Shown: positions 55,680 through 64,000 of the stretch, in pieces
Layout: every line of letters starts with the position of its first letter
How positions within the stretch are numbered: position 1 is the stretch's first letter
DNA from: Ligustrum vulgare
Lineage: Eukaryota; Streptophyta; Magnoliopsida; Lamiales; Oleaceae
Assembly (NCBI GenBank): GCA_963555705.1
Contig: OY743170.1
Span: 30,641,362-30,705,361, forward strand
DNA length: 64,000 nt
Direction of reading: 5' to 3'
Notes under the pieces: model-generated
What the model was told of the DNA's origin: nothing
The model's input: only the letters and a program-made list of their open reading frames with translations
Databases searched by the model: none
Position numbers and translations under genes: made by a program

Positions 55680-56617
55680 GTTAATCGGCGTGCCCTTAGT
55701 ACTATAGTTAGGGTAGATGAAGTCGGTGAGTAAAGGGATAATATGTTTCACACTAGATGCATAGTGGGTGGAAAGATTTGTGGAATGGTGATTAATGGAG
55801 GAAGTTGTACTAATGTGGTTAGTACATTGTTGGTTGAAAAACTGGGATTGCCTAAATCGAAACATTCTAACCCTTATAAATTGCAATGGCTGACAGAGTT
55901 GGGAGAAATTAAGGTGAATAAGCAGGCTATGGTCAATTTTACCATTGGGGGTTACAAAGATGAGGTAGTTTGTGATGTAGTACCTATGCACGTTGGGCAT
56001 ATTTTATTGGGTAGGCCTTGGAAACATGATAGAAGGGTGGTGCATGATGGGTTTAAAAAATAATATTCTTTTGTGAAAGGTAGAAAAATGATCACTCTTG
56101 CCCCTCTATCACCTAAAGAGGTCCAAGAAGACCAAATGAAAATAAAAAATGAGTTTGAGGGGAAAAATAAGAGAGTTGAGGCCACGACCTCAGAAAAATG
56201 AGAGAGTGAAAATCGAAAATAAGAGGGTTGAAGCCACGACCTCAGAGAAAGGAGAGCTAGAGTGCAAAAAGAAAAGTAACAGAGAGTCCACCCCCAAAAC
56301 GAATTTTTTCTCACAAAGGTTGATGTATAAGGATTCTAACCTTTCACTTAACCAATCTAACAAACCTCTCCCCAGTTTGGTTAATTCTATTTTGCAGGTA
56401 CCCAAGTCGAATTCCAAAACAAAAGTTGGAATTGAATTTAATATAAAGAGGGAGCACGTCAAGGAGTCCAAAAGATGCACAAATTCCCAGCATAAATACC
56501 AAACCAGCAAGGGCAAGCATAAGCATGGTCCAAAAGCCAACAAACCTAGGAGTTGCAAGAGGATTGGACAAATTCGAGATTCGAGGTCAAAACAATTTCA
56601 AGAGAGGGGGAATATTT
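55680..56617 (+). pseudogene. Protease remnant and 3' segment of the chromovirus derivative
   Basis: ORF 55743-56063 carries VINGGSCTNVVS, the retropepsin-type active site with Asp replaced by Asn, and HILLGRPWKHDRRVVHDG. After it comes Lys/Glu/Ser-rich sequence in shifting frames (ORF 56149-56796, which runs on into the LTR), ending near FQERGNILIRG just before the LTR; a related phrase occurs at the end of pol in this family. Everything between protease and this tail (RT, RNase H, integrase) is missing. Confidence 0.8.
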
Positions 56618-57399
56618 TGATCCGAGGTAGGACGTCAACGAAGAAAACAAGCTACAGACGGTTTCATAACAATCTACAAGGAAAAGCAAGCAACTTTCGT
56701 GTTGGGCTCGAGTTGAGAACCAAACTAAATCAAGTTGCTTCGAAGGGACGAAGATGGTTGCCTCCAGACCAACCACACGATCGCGTGGTGAAATGAATGG
56801 AGCGATTGCACCATCGCATCAAAATCGAGGCAAAAGTAATAAAGCTCAACCACGCGATTGACACACTTCCAACCAAGCGATCGTGCGATTAACCGGAGAG
56901 CAGATTTTCACTTTTTTTAATTATTTTCCGTTTCTTTATTATTTTTCCGTTTTTGAGATTCTTAACGACTAGGGCTAGGGCTAGGGTTAGGTGCGTTTTG
57001 ACCTTATATTATTTTTTTTCATTCATTATTGACGAACAACTTTGATTATTGAATAGATTGAGAGATTTTCTCGGTTAAAAGGTAGATCATTCCCTTTTGT
57101 GTTCTTCAAGAATTATTTTGAACTTATCAAATGTTGCAAAATATTTGTGGCGTTCCAATCAGAAACTTGTCAAGGAAATTGACAAGTCCTTGTGGCGTTT
57201 CGAAAACTTTGATTCTTCAATCCGCATCGTCAAATCTTCGCTTCGTGATTATCGGGTCAAGGTTCTATCATCAATTCTATCTCTGCCAATTATTTTATGT
57301 TTTTTTTTTCATGTGTTTAGTCTAATTTAGATCTTTCCTAAGTTGTTATTTTTTTGTTATTCCGTGTATTCGTCGAGATTCTCAATTGGGATCGCGTCA
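56618..57399 (+). repeat. 3' LTR of the chromovirus derivative
   Basis: 782 bp, TGATCCGAGGTAGG...GATCGCGTCA, preceded by the polypurine tract AAGAGAGGGGGAATATTT. It contains several CGATCG(C/T)G-type motifs at 56775-56895, similar to motifs in the LTRs of Athila element 1. Confidence 0.88.
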
Positions 57400-58769
57400 A
57401 ATGCTTTGTCCCCTTGCCTGAAAAAAAATTTGTCAGGACAGCACAAAGTTGTTTTAGTTTTGAACTGAAAAAGAAATTCCAAAATAGGGAGTTCGTGATC
57501 TCTTTCAACTTAGCGTGAATGTCGTCAGATGTGAGCATTTGTAGAGAAAAGAGTAACAAATGAAAAATGCTCGTAAAGGAACTTATTATAGAGATCCTAT
57601 TATTTAGATACATGCCATTGATACTTGCCAGGATGAAGTCGAATTAAGATTACCGAGTTGGTCAAAAGAGAAACATATGAATTTTCTGTATTGACCAAAC
57701 TAGAAATATAAAATAAAAAATAAACAAAAAGGAAGAAAACTACAAAATCAGAGTTTTTTCATTTGATATAACAAAAATCGACTTAATATTTGACCGGTTA
57801 TACAACGATAAGCAGATAAAACAGAGCAACAAGCATAGATTGCAAAACCCTAAATAAATTAATGGCAAAAAAATATTGTAAATAGCATAATGCGTCGTCT
57901 CATATGACTAACAGATGCTTGATATTTCGTAATGTAATATAGGATGCCACAGAATTTGGGCGAATTACCTTTGATTCTAAAAAGAAGATGGCAGTATATG
58001 AGACTCATTTCCCGCAGTCAGTTGACATTGATATGGTCATTCCTGAGTTCAAAAAACAGAATTTACCAAAGTTCAGACTGGTGATAGATGAAGAATAGGA
58101 AGAACCACGTCCTAGTGTTTTTGAGCGATTGAAAGGAAAAGCTATTAACAAAGAAGAAGATAACTTATGCTCTAGATGTCAGAAAGAAATTGTCAATACT
58201 ACAAGAGAAGTAAAAGCAAACAAGCAACCATTACATCAATCTAAGCTGAAAAAGTTCAAGGGACAAGTAATGCCTGGTACAAGGGGATCATATAGCCCTT
58301 GGTTATAAGCAAAAATGATTGGGAGATCACCAAGTCCTCCACAGAATCTCAAAACATTCGGCCATAGGCATTTCGCCTAAATGCATGGAATTAATACAAT
58401 CCTAAGGCACAGAAAGTAATCCCATTTGATGAGATGATATGAATGCAAAAGTGGCGATATCAAAGGAATTATGGACGAATGATAAGGTAGCAATAGGGTA
58501 TAAGAAAACATAAGGAAGCAGACCTTGTTCGAGTGGAGAACAAAGATGTTTTAGAAACCAGAAAAGGTAATGGATTGGAAGAATCATTGAAACAAGCATC
58601 ATCAAGTAAGTATGTTTGGAGATCAAAATTTGGCCATAAGCAAAAAAGCGAAGATAAAGATGACATCGGGCGATAAACTAACATCCAATTTGGCAATCTA
58701 CCTCCAAACATGGTCAGTAATTATGTGTTGGAAAATGAGTTTTAGAAAGAAGTGAGTGATGAAACAATC
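57400..58769 (+). pseudogene. Tat/Ogre-like gag and gag-pol linker, continuing
   Basis: Coding-like sequence resumes exactly at 57400 with CFVPLPEKKFV and LKKKFQNREF, then KGTYYRD (to about 57700), fitting the C-terminal half of Tat/Ogre gag. From 57930 another frame reads KMAVYETHFPQSVDIDMVIPEFKK and SVFERLKG, as in the gag-pol linker of this group. Many stops and frameshifts. Continuity is broken at 58769 by the LTR element and resumes at 62354. Confidence 0.6.
58765..58769. other. Target-site duplication CAATC (left)
   Basis: CAATC here and at 62354-62358 brackets the 3.6-kb LTR element. Confidence 0.9.
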
Positions 58770-59675
58770 TGATGAGAACCCGGGAGGGGGTCCTCGTCGT
58801 AGCTCGCGGAATAACACTTGGAAATTTCCGAATTCAGGTTGGAACGGACGGTGACACTACAACCCGAGCCTCATGACGTAAGAACCATGGGTATATTAAA
58901 CACAAGACCCGTTACGATGCGGAAACAAGAACCGTAATGGTTTGAACGCCACAAAGGATGCCCACGCCTTTGATAAGTTCGAAGTTTGTTCAATTCCAGA
59001 ACAATGTTGAGAAAACACTCAATATATTTTTCATTCATCAAAATCTTCTTAACTATTACATTGAATGGAAAAGCATATAAATAGGCAAAATAAGACCTAA
59101 TCGCTAACTGACTCTGAATAGAATTCTAATTAGGTTAAAATAACTAAAATAACCAAAATAACCAAAATTACCAAAAGAATTAAAACTAAAAATAACCAAC
59201 TAAACCCTAGCCGCAAAACAAGGCCAAAAAAACGCGTAACTTGAATTACGGCCGTAACAATTGTCTTTATGGCCGTAATAGCCTCTAGGATCAAAATGTA
59301 GTTTAGTTTGTTATGGCCGTAACAATTGTCCTTACGGGCGTGAGATACTTGCTGAATAACAAAATTACCAAACTTCGGTTACGGCCGTGAAATCATTTCT
59401 TACGGCCGTGAAATTACATGGATTAGTTACGGCCGTTAGAACCCAGGTTACGGCCGTAAACGCTGTTCTGCACAAATTGTGCGCTGATAATGTTACAGCC
59501 GTAATTATGGAAGTTACGGCCGTAAAAGCCTTTCTGCTTTGATTTCTGATCCTTTGACGTGAATTGAATCTTGACTCGAGCCCAACACGAAACTTGTTCA
59601 TTTTCCCATGTAGAATATTGTTGAATTTCCCGTATCTTGATTTCTCATTTTTGACGCCATTTCCGGATCACATCA
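58770..59675 (-). repeat. 3' LTR of the 3.6-kb non-autonomous element
   Basis: 906 bp. Contains a cluster of ACGGCCGT/ACGGCCGTG motifs at 59245-59525 and ends TTCCGGATCACATCA on the plus strand. Confidence 0.92.
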
Positions 59676-59985
59676 TCCCCTCTTCCTTTAAGATGATTCA
59701 TCCTGAATCATAACATTGTTCTTAACTTCTTTTCCGGATCACATCATCCCCTCTTCCTTTAAGATGATTCGTCCCGAATCATAAAGCTGTTCTTGGCTTG
59801 CTCACTTGGTTTAGCCTCGAACCTTCTTCGTACAAGCAATGTTTGATCTTTGAGGTTCTCTGAACCTGCTTGACTTCTTGTTTTGGCTTGAATTATAGAT
59901 TTTCCCGTCAAGCCCACCCTGATTCGTACCATTCCCTCCTTCTTTAGGATGATTCGTCCCGAATCATGGTGTTATTCTTGAAAAA
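59676..59985 (-). repeat. Polypurine tract region, partly triplicated
   Basis: The minus strand reads AAAGGAAGAGGGGA right before the 3' LTR. The segment ttccggatcacatcatcccctcttcctttaagatgattc, which includes the LTR edge and PPT, is repeated about 70 bp further in (59731-59770). A third, diverged copy (tccctccttctttaggatgattcgtcccgaatcat) lies at about 59934. Confidence 0.8.
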
Positions 59986-60211
59986 TCAAATTGTACCTCC
60001 TGGATCAAACGGAAAATTTTCGATTCCCTGACATGCATTCAATAAATGATGCTCTTCCAATTGGTAGACAAGAAGGTATTGAAACATGAGGGGAATTGAC
60101 CAAGGTTGATGTAAATCAAACTTCCATGCACAATAAACCTGCAAGAAAGATTTTAAAAAAATGGGAAGGGAAATGTTAGCGTCTCCATGCACAAGGTATG
60201 GATCCTTGTAC

Positions 60212-61009
60212 TCATGATACAAAACCTCTACAACTTTTTTTTCTCACCATGAGGCCCTTCTCGTTGCCTCCAAAAGTCAATATACTTTCTTCCTCATTCT
60301 CTTCTTTTTTCTCAACCACTTCTTCTACCTCCACATTTGTATCACCATGTTCATGTACTACCTCATCACTACCAAAATGTGGATCTTCCAATTCAAAGCT
60401 CAAATCTTGAACTTCTACCCCAACTTCCAATTTTTCCTCATCAAATATTGGAGTTTGATCACCTAACTCCACCTTTTCATCTCCTACCACAAAATTCGGG
60501 GTCTCTTCAACTACTTCTAATTCATGTTTCAATTCTCCCTCCTTCTTTCCAACATCCATATCCTGAGACTCCAATTTTAAATCCCCTCCAATCTCACTTT
60601 CATTCCCCTTTGGTAATTTAGCTTCAGCTTCCCTTTCCCTCTCCCTCTTTCTTAACTTAATTTCGTTTCTAGCCTTCCGTTCATACATCATCCTTTCCTC
60701 AGAAATTTTTGTTCGACTCTTCAAAAGCGCCCTCGCGTTAATCTCTTCATCCCAATCAACTCCAACCTCAAGCCTGGGTTTATGGATACCCCTATATTCC
60801 CTTTCACGTCGTTTAGCAAGTTCTGCACTCTGTATCCCACACTTCACATCTAATCTCGCATCAAATTTCTCTTCCAATTTTGCAGCTAACTCCTCAAACC
60901 GTTTCTCCATCATGACAAGTAGAGAGGATTGATGGTTATCTTTCCTAGATGATGAATTTTCGTGAAATTTGGACATTGTGGAATGGAATGGAATAATAGT
61001 TTGACACAA
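60212..61009 (-). CDS. Charged ORF of the non-autonomous LTR element
   Basis: An uninterrupted 265-codon frame; the likely start is Met12 (60976, MSKFHENSSSRKDN), about 480 bp inside the primer site. The product is strongly charged. Residues about 35-60 (MEKRFEELAAKLEEKFDARL) and 110-150 (RKARNEIKLRKREREREAEA) look like coiled coils. The C-terminal half is a Glu/Val-rich acidic region with repeated V.EE, EVxELGD and FELEDP-like words. There is no zinc knuckle, gag core or enzyme motif. Retention of an open frame in an element about 4% diverged between LTRs suggests a product used until recently, perhaps a gag-like or packaging protein. It could also simply be a captured host gene fragment. 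Confidence 0.6.
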   Translation of the reverse strand: MCQTIIPFHSTMSKFHENSSSRKDNHQSSLLVMMEKRFEELAAKLEEKFDARLDVKCGIQSAELAKRREREYRGIHKPRLEVGVDWDEEINARALLKSRTKISEERMMYERKARNEIKLRKREREREAEAKLPKGNESEIGGDLKLESQDMDVGKKEGELKHELEVVEETPNFVVGDEKVELGDQTPIFDEEKLEVGVEVQDLSFELEDPHFGSDEVVHEHGDTNVEVEEVVEKKEENEEESILTFGGNEKGLMVRKKSCRGFVS

Positions 61010-61442
61010 GGACTAATAATAAATTTTAATTTTGACTTGGAAGGCAAGGAATATCAATTAAAGAAATTCAAGAAAGTGGTTCTTGAATTTCAGAGTGACT
61101 TTTTTTTTTTTTTTTTTTTGAATTATGATGAATTTTCGGAATTAATAAAAAAATATATATATATTTTTTAAAAAAAAATCCAAAAATTCGACACGAACGC
61201 AACAAAACAAATGAGACAGGATTTGGATAAGAATCAAATCGAATCAAATAGACAAGATGAATTTTTGTATGGATCAAATAACGAGAAAAAAAAATTTTGA
61301 CAAGAAGAACACGAAGAAAAAGTAAACTCAAGAAAAAAAAGACTCAATAACAAGATATGGATGATTTTGTGCAGACTCTATGATAAAAACACAAAATCAA
61401 ACATGGATAGAATAAAACACAAGAACCTGAATTCATGGTCCA

Positions 61443-61454
61443 GCTCTGATACCA
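61443..61454 (-). other. Primer-binding site of the 3.6-kb element
   Basis: The minus strand reads TGGTATCAGAGC, a perfect complement to the tRNA-iMet 3' end, two bases from the 5' LTR. Confidence 0.92.
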
Positions 61455-61456
61455 TA

Positions 61457-62353
61457 TGATGAGAACCCGGGAGGGGGTCCTTGTCGTAGCTCGCGGAATA
61501 ACAGTTGGAAAGTTCCGAATTCAGGTTGGAACAGACAGTGACACTACAACCCGAGCCTCACGAAGTAAGAACCATGTGTATATTAAACCCAAGACCCGTT
61601 ACGATACGGAAACAAGGACCATAATGGTTTGAACGCCACAAAGAATGCCCACGCCTTTGATAAGTTCGAAGTTTGTTCAATTCCAGAACAATGTTGAGAA
61701 AACACTCAATATATTTTTCATTCATCAAAATCTTCTTAACTATTACATTGAATGGAAAAGCATATAAATAGGCAAAATAAGACCTAATCGCTAACTGACT
61801 CTGAATAAAATTCTAATTAGGCTGAAATAACTAAAATTACCAAAATTACCAAAAGAATTAAAACTAAAAATAACCAACTAAACCCTAGCCGCAAAACAAG
61901 GCCAAAAAAACGCGTAACTTGAATTACGGCCGTAACAATTGTCTTTACGGCCGTAATAGCCTCTCGGATCAAAATGTAGTTTAGTTTGTTACGACTGTAA
62001 CAATTGTCCTTACGGCCGTGAGATACTTGCTGAATAACAAAATTACCAAACTTCGGTTACGGCCGTGAAATCATTCCTTACGACCGTGAAATTACATGGA
62101 TTAGTTACGGCCGTGAGAACCCAGGTTACGGCCGTAAACGCTGTTCTACCCAAATTGTGCGCTGATAATGTTACGGCCGTAATTATGGAAATTACGACCG
62201 TAAAAGCCCTTCTGCCTTGATTTCTGATCATTTGACGTGAATTGAATCTTGACTCGAGCCCAACACGAAATTTGCTCATTTTCCCATGTAGAATATTGTT
62301 GAATTGCCCGTATCTTGATTTCTCATTTTTGACGCCTTTTTCGGATCACATCA
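61457..62353 (-). repeat. 5' LTR of the 3.6-kb non-autonomous element
   Basis: 897 bp, TGATGAGAACCC...CGGATCACATCA on the plus strand, followed by CAATC. ACGGCCGT cluster at 61925-62205. Confidence 0.92.
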
Positions 62354-63557
62354 CAATCTTTGAAGCATCAGAAGAAGCATCATGGGCATTGAAACCAGAA
62401 GGTAAAGCTCATGTTGAGGTAATCCCACTAAGTGAAGAAACCTATAATTTGGATGATGATGGGATGATCAATGTAGAAGAGGAAATAGACTTGGAAGCAG
62501 AAAAATAGGGGAGTATCACGTGGCGAACTTCTCAAGCAATTGTACTAGGAAGGCAGTCCAAATGTAGTTCATTGGGTGAATCATCTGGACTATCATTCGA
62601 TTATTTGTTTTATATGGGACTCCCAAGAGGAAGAAGAGGGTACCTTATGCTAAAAAGAACAAGTCATCTCCAAGAAAGTTCACTACACCTACTGGTTGGG
62701 GAGAAACACCAGTGGGTCCCATCCAAGAAGAAAAAGTTAATGAAATTCAAGGCGAAAGCATGTTACAAGTAGACATATCTATTAGAAAAGAATATGAAAA
62801 GGGAAAAGAAATGGAGCTTGAGCACAATGAAAATTGATGTTCAAAAATCTTTCTTAAGTTTGACTAAATACTTAAAGGCCTTGTACATAAAGGAGATTCA
62901 TGGCATCTTGATCTCCAAAGTACCCAAAGACAACGGAGCAGCCATCAACAAAATTTCATACAAAATGTTAAAGAAGTTTGCAAAGTGGGACATAGATATA
63001 ATCCCAACAGATGTAGTGCTGACAATCTCAATGGGTGAACAACCTTAACCAAGGGAGTAATACCATTAGATATGACAATAGGGAATACAACAAAGTTATA
63101 AACGACCTTTTGTAGTAGAAGCCAACTCTGTGGAACAATTCATGTATGAAGGAAACTATGGGCCAATCAGGATGGTCCAAGGAGAATAAGAAGTACAAGC
63201 AATAGCAAAAATGATGAACCATACTCAGTAGAGGCTCTTACAGAGTTGTTTACCCAAATGAGACAATACATAGTGGTATTTGAAGAGTCAGTAATTGATG
63301 ATGAACTAATCAAAGAACTGTAATACAAAGTCAAACACAAAATGCTTTTGGCCGAAATCACGACCTTTAAGACCAAGTTAATGGTTTGTGAAGATGAGTT
63401 CAAAGGAAAAGTTAAAATTGAGGAAGCACTTGTACTATTGAGAAACAAGATGGATGTATTCGACCTAGAGCATGATATACAAAGCGAAGTTAATAAGGTG
63501 GATTGCTTGGAAGAAAGGACCCCTACAAACTTAGGGGGTAACTCTATGAGTATTTAA
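62354..63557 (+). pseudogene. Tat/Ogre-like protease region, continuing
   Basis: Directly after the TSD the frame broken at 58769 continues (FEASEEASWALKPEGKAHVE). The ORF 62794-63048 then contains LKALYIKEI.G, KVPKDNGAAINKISYKMLKKF and DIIPTDVVLTISMG. This matches the Tat/Ogre protease block in which DNGAA replaces DTGA, followed by the conserved IPTDVT motif. A further acidic, Glu-rich stretch runs to 63557 with stops. RT is not reached with confidence in the window. Confidence 0.68.
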
Positions 63558-64000
63558 TAGCCAAAAAGGTCTCCCAAGGAGATTATTTGGGCAAAGTAAG
63601 GCAATATATTATAGATGCAATTATTCAGTTATTGAAAAGTTGTTGCCTAATTCTTTATGTTCCATTTTAAGGACCTATTTTCGCCAATAACTATGTGTTT
63701 GTTTTCATAAATCAAGTACATGTTATGTCACTCTACTTTGTGTCAGAGCAATTGATAAAGGCGATCTTAACCCACATCTCACTCGGCAGAGGAGTTAATT
63801 TTTAGTACAAAAAATCAACCATTACTCATCGTATTACAAATTTTGAATCAATCTGTGATAGAAGATACAACTCTCAAGACAATATTGGAGATGTAAAAGG
63901 AAAGTCTTAAGAGATGATTAAAAATGGTCATTGACAAAATATCATGCATGGCCAAACAAAAGGTGAAAGTTCAATTCTCAAAAAAATGTTGAGCAAAGAT
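63558..64000 (+). other. Probable continuation of the Tat/Ogre-like element
   Basis: No clear ORF or motif. By position this should lie between protease and RT, where Tat/Ogre elements often have a linker or intron. The element presumably continues beyond the window. Confidence 0.35.

Larger units (their letters stand above)
54121..57399 (+). mobile_element. Chromovirus-type Ty3/gypsy derivative lacking RT and integrase
   Basis: Left: the last 128 bp of a 5' LTR (54121-54248). Right: a full LTR (56618-57399). Both end ATTGGGATCGCGTCA. The primer site is of the Met-tRNA type. Between them lie gag and protease pseudogenes and a basic 3' segment, but RT, RNase H and integrase are absent, so most of pol was deleted. 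The right edge abuts Tat gag sequence (57400), where AATGC may be the surviving half of a TSD. Confidence 0.85.
58770..62353 (-). mobile_element. Complete non-autonomous LTR retrotransposon with charged ORF
   Basis: LTRs of 906 and 897 bp (TGATGAGAACCCGGGAGG...GATCACATCA), TSD CAATC, a perfect TGGTATCAGAGC primer site and a polypurine tract define a minus-strand element of 3584 bp. The LTRs differ at roughly 30-35 positions plus one 11-bp indel (about 96% by eye). The interior has no RT, RNase H, protease or integrase but keeps one uninterrupted 265-codon ORF. It must have been moved by another element's enzymes. It sits in the Tat/Ogre reading frame. Confidence 0.92.

Noticed and set aside
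56190..56776. Several minus-strand ORFs opposite the chromovirus protease tail and LTR
   Set aside because: Antisense shadows of the plus-strand retrotransposon sequence; no independent support.
59365..59601. Minus-strand ORF with repeated FTAVT (also 62043-62279)
   Set aside because: It is produced by the ACGGCCGT-type palindromes of the LTR (ttacggccgtgaa reads FTAVT); the LTR is non-coding.
1..64000. tRNA, rRNA or miRNA genes
   Set aside because: Scanning for tRNA A/B-box-like pairs and rRNA-like sequence found nothing beyond tRNA-complementary primer sites; the foldback hairpin is far longer than a miRNA precursor.

Overview
The window is nuclear DNA from a flowering plant, probably a eudicot. 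It is AT-rich and made almost entirely of nested transposable elements, endogenous pararetrovirus (Caulimoviridae) remnants and tandem repeats. I could not identify any intact host gene. Plant origin follows from Athila, Tat/Ogre and chromovirus-type Ty3/gypsy elements, plant-type primer-binding sites, a plant-type Helitron, several hAT/PIF-type elements and the pararetrovirus.

Layout. 1-3300: a 168-bp satellite array (best copies 365-2300) with degenerate edges. 3911-7558: a minus-strand Helitron with recognisable ends, a broken Rep/helicase gene, a nested hAT element (5203-5860) and a 573-bp tandem duplication near its 5' end. 8137-14608, continuing at 25276: a decayed pararetrovirus ordered capsid, movement protein, protease, RT/RNase H, possible transactivator, promoter; this is closest to a solendovirus-like plan. 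A 166-bp MITE splits its capsid gene. A 10.7-kb Athila-type element (14609-25275, minus strand, TSD GTAGC, LTRs about 97% identical by eye) splits its promoter region. 26342-26922: two small virus-like ORFs coupled by an ATGA overlap. 27099-27900: an RT fragment of a second pararetrovirus lineage on the opposite strand.

28590-29310: a non-autonomous hAT element. 29481-32884: a 3.4-kb non-autonomous LTR element (TSD GTCCT). 33590-36389: Helitron-like sequence carrying a 1.3-kb foldback element (34611-35919). 36495-40982: small elements (GGATC-rich hAT-like sequence, a minisatellite, a PIF/Harbinger-like element with TSD TTA, another hAT element).

41235-64000: a degenerate Tat/Ogre-like element acts as host for later insertions. 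Its gag stops at 42758 and resumes at 57400. In between lie an Athila-type element in an LTR-internal-LTR-truncated internal arrangement (42759-54120) and a chromovirus derivative without RT or integrase (54121-57399). Downstream, a complete 3.6-kb non-autonomous LTR element (58770-62353, TSD CAATC) with an uninterrupted 265-codon charged ORF splits the Tat reading frame.

The most noteworthy signals are: the satellite inverted repeat whose two arms change together; dense short palindromes (ACGGCCGT; CGATCG) shared by LTRs of unrelated families; a candidate intron before the extra 3' ORF of the second Athila element; two aspartic-protease-like motifs in the pararetrovirus; and the charged-ORF non-autonomous retrotransposon. 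All identities were read by eye; no alignment or database search was run.
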